Positions 1 through 5,869 of a stretch of 18,603 nucleotides of DNA are shown here, piece by piece. Where the stretch lies: positions 1 through 18,603 of the forward strand of contig CBDURC010000023.1 in the NCBI GenBank assembly GCA_965369635.1, given 5' to 3'. The translations under genes were made by a program, and so were the position numbers. The notes under the pieces were generated by a model. That model searched no databases. It was given only the letters and a program-made list of their open reading frames with translations, and was not told the DNA's origin. Origin of the DNA: UBA3071 sp965369635 (GTDB taxonomy: Bacteria; Chloroflexota; Anaerolineae; UBA3071). Each line of letters starts with the position of its first letter. Position 1 is the stretch's first letter.

Positions 1-150
<150 letters not shown>

Positions 151-257
151 CCTCTGCTGTGTACTCCACCAACCTTCGAACGAAAGGGGGCGGAGGGACA
201 GCTTCATCGTCACTCAAGCCTCTTGCAACCGCAAGGGGCTTTCACTTTGAAGACGGA

Positions 258-289
258 AACCCCTCTCCCCGCTCGGGTGATGAGGGGTT
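258..289 (+). promoter_or_regulatory. Shine-Dalgarno-sequestering hairpin (riboswitch expression platform)
   Basis: AACCCCTC at 258-265 is the exact reverse complement of GAGGGGTT at 282-289, and the intervening bases can add CCC/GGG pairs. The right arm contains GAGGGG, the likely ribosome binding site for the ATG at 298. No U-tract follows the stem, so translational control fits better than transcription termination. G-rich stretches upstream (about 183-200 and 231-236) could pair with the left arm as antisequestors; this is inference. Confidence 0.6.
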
Positions 290-297
290 CATGCGTT

Positions 298-2457
298 ATG
301 ACAAGAACGATGTCACGCTTCCTACGTTGGTGCCTGCTTGTGCTCTGTCTGACGTTGGCCCTGCCGACGGCACCGCCGGCCCACGCCGATCCCATTGCCA
401 GCATCTCCCTGCGCAGCGGCGCTGTGGACAAAGCGCTGATTTGGCTGAGAACACAGCAGCAGCCCGACGGCGGCTGGGGCTCCGATACGGCCGCCGCCAT
501 CTGGGCGCTGGCTGCGGCGGGGGAAGACGCGACCATTTTCCTGGCTGGCAGCGGCGCCACCCCGCTCGATGCCCTGAACGCTCAAGCAGCGCAGGAGATA
601 ACAACGGCCACCGGCACAGCCCGACTGCTGCTGGCCGTTGCCGCAGGCGGCGGTGATCCTCGCGACTTCGCCGAGTTCGATCTGGTGGCGAGGCTGGAGA
701 GCTTCCGCTCCCCCGGCGGACGCTACGGCAGTGGGCCAACGGATGGGATCGCGGCGCAGGGTTGGGCGCTGCTGGCGCTGAGGGGTGCCGATCAATCCAT
801 TCCTGATGCTGCCGTAAGCTGGCTGCGGGCACAGCAGAACGGTGACGGTGGCTGGCCCCAACTGCCTGGCCAACTCAGCAGTACCGAGGACACGAGCTGG
901 GCGCTGCAGGCGCTGGCCGTCGCCAGCGTGGCGGCAAGCGACGCGGCGATGACAAGAGGGTTGGCCTTTTTGCACACGCAGCAGGCGAGTGACGCCGGTT
1001 TTCGCAGCCTTCCTGGCACCCTGTCCAGTGAGACGACCAGCACCGGGTTGGCCCTTCTGGGCGTGACGGCCAGCGGCGGATCGCTCCTCGACGTGTCCTG
1101 GCAACGCAGCGGCCAGTCGCCGCTGGAGGTTCTGTTGCAGCTTCAGCGACCCGATGGCGGCTTCGTGCCCCGTCTCGGCGAAAGCGAACCATCTGTCAGT
1201 GCCACCGCCTACGGTCTGCTGGGGCTTATCGGGCGGCCGCTGCCTCTGCGCGGGCGGCGGCTGGCGATGCGGCGGGGGCTGGACTGGCTGCGCACCCAGC
1301 AACTGGCCGATGGCAGCTTCGGCGGCGGCACCGTCACTGCCGATGGTGTGCGCACCATTGCTCTGGTAGGCGAGGACCCCGACGGACACACCTGGACGGT
1401 GGGGGGCTGGAGCGCACTGGCCGCCCTGGAACAGCAGGTGGATACGATGCCCTTCCTCAGCAACGATGCCGGGATGGTGGGCAAGCTGCTGTTGGCGGTC
1501 GCCGCGGCGGGCGCCGATCCCCACAACTTCGGCGGCCTGAACCTGGTGGCACGGCTGGGGGAACTGTACGACCCGGTCACGGGCTGGTATCATGCGGGCA
1601 GTGCTTTCAAGCACGCGCTGGCGCTGGAAGGGCTGGCAGCGGTGGGGGAGTCGATCCCGCCCACTGCCACGCAGGTGCTGCTGGCTGAGCAGCGGGCCGA
1701 CGGCGGCTGGGGCTGGCCCATCGGCGGCGACGGCAGTGACAACGATACCACCGGCCGCGTGATGAGCGCCCTGATCCGCAGCGGTGTGCCGCCCACCCAC
1801 CCGGCCCTCGTCAGCGCCACCCAGTACCTGGAAGCGGAACAGCTCCCCGACGCGGGATGGAGCGCCTTCCTGGAAGGCAGCTCCAGCAATTCCAACTCCA
1901 TCGCCTTGGTGACGCAAGGGTTGCTGAGTGCGGAAAAGGACCCTCGTCGTCCGCCTTTCGCCCGCTTGACCGCACAGGGCACGCTGGTCACGCCAGCGGA
2001 CGCGCTGCTGCACTTCCAGGAACCAAGCGGCGCTTTCGCCTACACCGAGGCCCAGCCCGAAAGCCGCTTGCTGGCGGTGCTCGATGCGTTGCCAACGCTG
2101 CTGGCTCCGTATCCGCCCCTTCCGTCTGAGGGAGAGGCAACGATCCCTGGTGCACTGCAGGCGCACGGCGCGGGCGCGGGCGGGGTGCGGTTGTTCGTGC
2201 CCTACGCTGGCGACGAGGATGGCGACGGGACGGCGATGCTGCGCTACCGGTTGATGGGGACGGCTACCTGGAGCGAGGGAACGCTGATCAAGCACGGTGT
2301 GCTCTACGCGGGCGAACTGGCGGAGTTGATGCCTGGTGCGAGCATCGAAATCGAGGTCGTGCTGAGCGATCCGGATGGGGTAGAGGGCGCAGAGCAGCAG
2401 ACGGCAACGGTCGTCGCCCCCGTCGGGCTCTGGTTACCGTTGGTGAGGAACTCGTAG
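298..2457 (+). CDS. Secreted tandem alpha/alpha-barrel protein (prenyltransferase/squalene-cyclase repeat), putative corrinoid-binding
   Basis: 719 residues. Residues 1-30 form a signal peptide ending AHA, so the protein should be exported. The body consists of repeats of the prenyltransferase/squalene-cyclase type, each a helix followed by QQ..DGGW or a variant, at about 45-61, 172-186, 221-235, 277-289, 328-342, 458-472, 507-521 and 567-580. Two related halves are visible: LLLAVAAGGGDPRDF near 110-124 and LLLAVAAAGADPHNF near 397-411, which suggests two tandem barrels. I see no DxDD cyclase acid motif, so it is probably a binding protein. Residues 610-710 look like a small beta domain, and the end is GLWLPLVRNS. 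This fold is also that of the alpha domain of animal transcobalamin and intrinsic factor. The start at 298 was chosen because it gives a clean signal peptide about 10 bases after GAGGGG; ATG 280 and 310 are alternatives. The cobalamin riboswitch lies directly upstream. Ligand binding is inferred. Confidence 0.85.
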   Translation: MTRTMSRFLRWCLLVLCLTLALPTAPPAHADPIASISLRSGAVDKALIWLRTQQQPDGGWGSDTAAAIWALAAAGEDATIFLAGSGATPLDALNAQAAQEITTATGTARLLLAVAAGGGDPRDFAEFDLVARLESFRSPGGRYGSGPTDGIAAQGWALLALRGADQSIPDAAVSWLRAQQNGDGGWPQLPGQLSSTEDTSWALQALAVASVAASDAAMTRGLAFLHTQQASDAGFRSLPGTLSSETTSTGLALLGVTASGGSLLDVSWQRSGQSPLEVLLQLQRPDGGFVPRLGESEPSVSATAYGLLGLIGRPLPLRGRRLAMRRGLDWLRTQQLADGSFGGGTVTADGVRTIALVGEDPDGHTWTVGGWSALAALEQQVDTMPFLSNDAGMVGKLLLAVAAAGADPHNFGGLNLVARLGELYDPVTGWYHAGSAFKHALALEGLAAVGESIPPTATQVLLAEQRADGGWGWPIGGDGSDNDTTGRVMSALIRSGVPPTHPALVSATQYLEAEQLPDAGWSAFLEGSSSNSNSIALVTQGLLSAEKDPRRPPFARLTAQGTLVTPADALLHFQEPSGAFAYTEAQPESRLLAVLDALPTLLAPYPPLPSEGEATIPGALQAHGAGAGGVRLFVPYAGDEDGDGTAMLRYRLMGTATWSEGTLIKHGVLYAGELAELMPGASIEIEVVLSDPDGVEGAEQQTATVVAPVGLWLPLVRNS

Positions 2458-2458
2458 G

Positions 2459-2517
2459 GCGGGTCTTGCACCCGTCGTGGTAGGGGTGCCTGCCCTGGCA
2501 AGGGCAAGCCTTGCCCT
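2459..2517 (+). repeat. GC-rich intergenic inverted repeats
   Basis: This gap holds two short palindromes: CGGGT-cttgc-ACCCG near 2460-2474, and AGGGCAAG-c-CTTGCCCT at 2501-2517. No U-tract follows either one, and the next gene begins 24 bases later with a good ribosome binding site. The appearance is of a REP-like intergenic element rather than a terminator. Confidence 0.45.
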
Positions 2518-2540
2518 CAACACAAAGCAAGGAGAAGACA

Positions 2541-3110
2541 ATGTCATCTCATCATCACACATTCCGTGCTCGTCTGGCGCTGCTGGCCGGCATCATGCTC
2601 ATCGCGCTGCTGGCGACGACCGCCCTGGCTGCAGACAGCAAGCAGATCGGCCTGGTGATCCGCTACAGCGATGGTTCCGAGCACACAGAGATTGTCGAGG
2701 TGTCCGTAGAGGCCACGACGCTGGATGCGCTCCTGGCCTCCAGCGTGGAGGTGGTCACCTACGACCCAGGTTGGGGCATCGCCATCTGCGCCATCGGTGG
2801 CGAAGGGTGCCCGGCCGACAACTGCTTCTGCGATCCAGAGCACTTCTGGGGCTATTGGCACTTGGTGGATGGGGCCTGGGAATCCTCGATGATGGGGGCC
2901 AGCGCTTACACGCCGGCCGACAGGGACGTGGAAGGCTTCTCCTGGACCGGTTTCGACGAGAACTGGAACCCCACCACACTGCCACCAGTGTACACTTTCG
3001 AGGAAATCGAAGCGCAGCAGGCTCCGGCGGAGATTCCTGAGCCGGGTACGCTCCTGCTCCTGGGCAGCGGCCTGGTCGGACTGGCGGCCTACGCTCGCCG
3101 GCGGCGCTAG
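2541..3110 (+). CDS. DUF4430 (transcobalamin-like beta domain) protein with PEP-CTERM-like tail
   Basis: 189 residues. AAGGAG at 2529-2534 decides the start at 2541; longer versions of the reading frame lack a site. Residues 1-30 form a signal peptide ending ALA. Residues about 35-136 match the DUF4430 pattern, with a beta-rich start IGLVIRYSDGS, then FWGYWHLVDGAWESS and GASAYTPADRDVEGFSW. This is the family of the C-terminal domain of eukaryotic transcobalamin and intrinsic factor. Four cysteines (83, 90, 95, 97) form C-x6-C-x4-C-x-C, as in the next gene. The end, residues 166-189, is PEPGT, a hydrophobic stretch, then RRRR. That is the layout of a PEP-CTERM signal cut and processed by an exosortase, but no exosortase gene lies in this window. 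It sits 83 bases after the barrel gene and is probably co-transcribed. The likely job is to complete a corrinoid-binding site with the barrel protein; this is inference. Confidence 0.85.
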   Translation: MSSHHHTFRARLALLAGIMLIALLATTALAADSKQIGLVIRYSDGSEHTEIVEVSVEATTLDALLASSVEVVTYDPGWGIAICAIGGEGCPADNCFCDPEHFWGYWHLVDGAWESSMMGASAYTPADRDVEGFSWTGFDENWNPTTLPPVYTFEEIEAQQAPAEIPEPGTLLLLGSGLVGLAAYARRRR

Positions 3111-3129
3111 CACTAAGCGATGCGGGAAC

Positions 3130-3205
3130 GGGACGCGGATGGCCACGGACGAACACGGACAGAAAACAGATGCAATCCTCGGTCATCCGCGCTCGGCTGC
3201 GTCCC
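3130..3205 (+). repeat. Imperfect intergenic inverted repeat
   Basis: GGGACGC at 3130-3136 is complementary to GCGTCCC at 3199-3205, and GCGGAT at 3135-3140 to ATCCGC at 3185-3190. The left arm continues into a low-complexity CACGGACGAACACGGACAG stretch. It lies in the 154-base gap between the two DUF4430 genes and looks like a dispersed intergenic repeat. Confidence 0.35.
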
Positions 3206-3264
3206 ACTCGGGAACACATTCTAAGGGTTTCACGTACGGGCAGTATGGCAGAGGGGGGAGAGCA

Positions 3265-4623
3265 GTGCTGACACCGAGTTCCGATTGCCAATCAACGTTC
3301 CGAGTATGGCTGGCTGTGGGGCTCGGCCTGTTCCTGCTGCTGGCTCTTGCTGTTCATCCAGCCTATGCCGCGGGCGGCCGCGCCGGATTGGTCGTGCAGT
3401 TTGGCGACGGCAGCCTGTGGACGGGGTGCGTTGCCTTCGACAGGGAGGCGTTGAGCAGCGAGGAACTGTTGCAGCGTTCGGGGCTTAACATGGTGCTCGA
3501 CTACAGCTACGGCCTGGGCGGGGCGGTGTGCAAGATCGAAGGGGATGGCTGTGACTTCCCCCTGCAAGACTGCTTCTGCCAATGCCAGGGGCTGGACTGC
3601 CGCTACTGGGCCTACTACCATCTGTTACCGGACGGCACGTGGCAATATTCGCAGGTGGGGGCCAGCAGCTACACTGTGCACGATGGTGATGTAGAGGGCT
3701 GGGCCTGGGGGCCAGGTGACTACGGCGTCAGTGGCATGCAGCCGCCAATCCATACATTCGAACAGCTTTGCCCCTCACCAACCGATACACCGACGCCAAC
3801 TCCCATCCCGTCCACGCCCACTGCCACGCCGACAAATGCGTCCCGTCCGACAGCGACACCGTCCTTGACCTTCACCCCCTGGCCGACCGTCACACCGACC
3901 TCCATCCCGCCGACGGCGACCCCAACGCCTGCGGTGGAGCCCCCGCACGTCGCCTTCTCGGTGGAGCCACAGACTATCGTGCGCGGGGAATGCGTCACGC
4001 TGCGCTGGGACGTGGCCGGGGCGCTGGCTGTCTACTGGGATGATGGCACCGGAGAGCAGGGAGTGATCGGTCAGGAGGAGCGACAGGTGTGCCCGATGGC
4101 AAGCCAGAGTTACACACTGCGGGTGGTGCAGGGCGGCAGAGAGGAACGCCACCAGGTCAGCGTGACGGTGCTTGAGCCCACAGCGCCCCCGGCCCCGCCT
4201 GGATCAACCCCCGAGGTTACACCGACGGCAATGACCGCTCCGCCGATGTCCACGCCGGTGCCCATTCAGACTGCGGAAGTCTTCCCGCCCCCCCCCACGT
4301 CTGAAGACCCACTCGAACCTGCGCCGCTCCCTTCGCCCACGCCTGAGCCAGCGGTTGGGCTGCTGAGCACTGCTACCCCAACCGCCGCGCCGCCAGCCCT
4401 ACCTTCAACCACACCGCAGAAGGAGGCCATGGCACTGGCTGTGCTGCCGCCCCGCAGCAACAATGCTGGCAGCGACAAGGCTGCGCAGGCTATGGTTGCA
4501 CCAGCGGTCACGCAAGCGGTGCCGCCGTTGCGGCCAGCGCAATTGCTGGGTTACGCCGTTTTCACCTTCCTGGGCGCGGCGCTCTGCGGGGCTGGGGCAA
4601 CGGTGTTATGGCGGCGACGATAG
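3265..4623 (+). CDS. Membrane-anchored DUF4430 protein with Ig-like domain and Thr/Pro stalk
   Basis: 452 residues. GTG 3265 is chosen because GGGGGGAG lies just upstream (3251-3260) and the protein then begins with a normal signal peptide (1-35, ending AYA). The upstream ATG at 3139 would add 42 residues encoded by intergenic repeat sequence. Domains in order: DUF4430 at about 38-150 (YWAYYHLLPDGTWQYSQVGA, then DGDVEGWAW) with the cysteine run C89, C96, C103, C105, C107, C112; a Thr/Pro stalk at 169-225 (TPTPT-like); an Ig-like domain at 228-302 (VEPQTIVRGECVTLRWDV, YTLRV); a second Pro/Thr stalk at 305-425; a membrane helix at 427-447; and a WRRRR tail. The topology suggests a DUF4430 head held away from the membrane, suitable for handing ligand to the transporter encoded next. 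A run of nine C at 4288-4296 lies in the second stalk. A role in corrinoid capture is inferred from the family, riboswitch and neighbours. Confidence 0.85.
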   Translation: MLTPSSDCQSTFRVWLAVGLGLFLLLALAVHPAYAAGGRAGLVVQFGDGSLWTGCVAFDREALSSEELLQRSGLNMVLDYSYGLGGAVCKIEGDGCDFPLQDCFCQCQGLDCRYWAYYHLLPDGTWQYSQVGASSYTVHDGDVEGWAWGPGDYGVSGMQPPIHTFEQLCPSPTDTPTPTPIPSTPTATPTNASRPTATPSLTFTPWPTVTPTSIPPTATPTPAVEPPHVAFSVEPQTIVRGECVTLRWDVAGALAVYWDDGTGEQGVIGQEERQVCPMASQSYTLRVVQGGREERHQVSVTVLEPTAPPAPPGSTPEVTPTAMTAPPMSTPVPIQTAEVFPPPPTSEDPLEPAPLPSPTPEPAVGLLSTATPTAAPPALPSTTPQKEAMALAVLPPRSNNAGSDKAAQAMVAPAVTQAVPPLRPAQLLGYAVFTFLGAALCGAGATVLWRRR

Positions 4624-4727
4624 CCAGGCAATCATGTGTTTCAAGTTGATGGCACGCAAAAACAGCGACGGTCACGAGTTTGGAACATGCAAAACTGTTC
4701 TCCAAGAGCATCATGGGCGAACGTAGC

Positions 4728-4746
4728 AGCGACTTCAGTCGCTTTT
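4728..4746 (+). other. Short hairpin with T-tract upstream of ecfT
   Basis: AGCGAC (4728-4733) and GTCGCT (4738-4743) form a 6-bp stem with loop TTCA, followed by TTTT counting the last paired T. It could be a weak intrinsic terminator or attenuator between the surface-protein genes and the ECF genes, or a dispersed palindrome. The stem is short, so termination would be inefficient. Confidence 0.35.
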
Positions 4747-4757
4747 GCGGCGGAACG

Positions 4758-5837
4758 ATGACTCATCCCGTTGCCTGGCTCATCTGGCTGCTGGCAGCAA
4801 CGCTTCCGGCGCTCCTGACGCGCAATCCGCTCTACCTGACCTTGCTGCTGCTGGCCAGCGGTGTCACCTACATGGCACTGGAACGCCGGTCGCCCGCGGC
4901 GCGCAGTTGGAGAGCCTTCGTCAAGCTGGGCGTCGTGCTGCTGCTCTTCGCCGTGCCTTCCAACGCGCTCACCGCTCACCAGGGACGGTTGGTGCTCTTC
5001 CGATTGCCCGAAAGCTGGCCCATCATCGGCGGCCCCATCACCGGCGAAGCGATGCTCTATGGGCTCAGCAGTGGGCTGAGCTTGCTGACGCTATTGCTCA
5101 TCTTCGCCACGTTCAACAGTGCGGTGGACCAGGCGCGGCTGCTGCGCATGACGCCGCCGTATCTCTACCAGGCCGGGGTGATTGCGGCCATTGCTGTGGC
5201 CTTCGTGCCGCAAATGATGATCGCCGCCCAGGAGATCCGGGAAGCGCAACGCATCCGCGGCCATCGCTTTCGCGGCCTGCGGGACCTGTTGCCACTGTTC
5301 ATGCCCTTGCTGACCACGGGGCTGGAGCGGGCCATCGCGCTGGCGGAGTCGATGGAGGCGCGAGGCTTCGGCGACATACCGGCCGCGCCCTCGCGGCGGC
5401 AGACGCTTTACCGCGCCGGGACGCTGCTGGCGCTGCTGGCGCTGGCGAGCGGTGCGTTCGGCAGCAGTTACTTCCCGGCACGACGGACGTTGAGCGTGGG
5501 GCTGATGACCGCAGCAGGCATGGGGTTACTGCTCATCTTCTGGATGCAGGGGAAGGGAGTGCGGCGCACTCGCTACATGCGCTGGTACTGGCGGCGGCAG
5601 GATACAGTCGTTAGCTTGATCTGCGGCGGCGTGGCGCTTGTGCTGCTGGCTGTGTGGCTGGCCCGGCGGGAGACGCTGCTCTATTATCCCTACCCGCCGT
5701 TCAGCCCCTGGCCCGATTTCCAGCCTCTGCTCGGCCTGGCGCTGGCGCTGCTGGCGCTGCCCGGCTTGCTCCTGCCAGGAACAGAGAAAGCGGTGGAGCA
5801 GAAGGCCAAGGAACGATCTGACTACTCGCTTCCCTGA
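4758..5837 (+). CDS. ecfT: ECF transporter transmembrane (T) component EcfT
   Basis: 359 residues and very hydrophobic. EcfT is the integral-membrane scaffold that couples the ATPases to the substrate-binding S component. The N-terminus HPVAWLIWLLAATLPALL with TRNPLY is typical of the family. The two coupling-helix signatures are present: AQRIRG at 163-168 and SMEARGFG at about 198-205. The C-terminal third (about 215-345) adds more membrane helices than a minimal EcfT, so this is a long form. I chose ATG 4758 because the conserved membrane segment starts there; ATG 4713 and 4680 are in frame upstream and none has a convincing ribosome binding site. It lies 134 bases after the anchored DUF4430 gene and directly before the ATPase gene, forming a dedicated (group I) ECF module. 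The substrate is inferred to be cobalamin or a precursor. Confidence 0.9.
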   Translation: MTHPVAWLIWLLAATLPALLTRNPLYLTLLLLASGVTYMALERRSPAARSWRAFVKLGVVLLLFAVPSNALTAHQGRLVLFRLPESWPIIGGPITGEAMLYGLSSGLSLLTLLLIFATFNSAVDQARLLRMTPPYLYQAGVIAAIAVAFVPQMMIAAQEIREAQRIRGHRFRGLRDLLPLFMPLLTTGLERAIALAESMEARGFGDIPAAPSRRQTLYRAGTLLALLALASGAFGSSYFPARRTLSVGLMTAAGMGLLLIFWMQGKGVRRTRYMRWYWRRQDTVVSLICGGVALVLLAVWLARRETLLYYPYPPFSPWPDFQPLLGLALALLALPGLLLPGTEKAVEQKAKERSDYSLP

Positions 5838-5869
5838 TTTGCTGGTTTGTTGATTTGCCGATTTGCCCA
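5838..5869 (+). repeat. Period-8 tandem array at the ecfT/ecfA junction
   Basis: Four octads: TTTGCTGG (5838-5845), TTTGTTGA (5846-5853), TTTGCCGA (5854-5861) and TTTGCCCA (5862-5869). The array begins at the ecfT stop codon and its last base is the A of the ATG of the next gene. It leaves no room for an ordinary Shine-Dalgarno sequence. Confidence 0.75.

Noticed and set aside
322..2295. 657-residue open frame on the - strand opposite the barrel gene
   Set aside because: It mirrors a gene with a clear signal peptide, repeats and riboswitch. Long antisense frames are expected in GC-rich DNA, and its translation shows no recognisable family.
298..2457. Calling the barrel protein a squalene-hopene or terpene cyclase
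   Set aside because: No DxDD-type acid motif is visible, the protein has a cleavable signal peptide, and the riboswitch and DUF4430 neighbours point to ligand binding.
3139..3264. N-terminal extension of the anchored DUF4430 protein from ATG 3139
   Set aside because: The extra 42 residues are encoded by an intergenic repeat and would bury the signal peptide; GTG 3265 has a good ribosome binding site.
4728..4746. Strong terminator separating the surface-protein genes from the ECF genes
   Set aside because: The stem is only 6 bp with four T, too weak to call; an operon through it remains likely.
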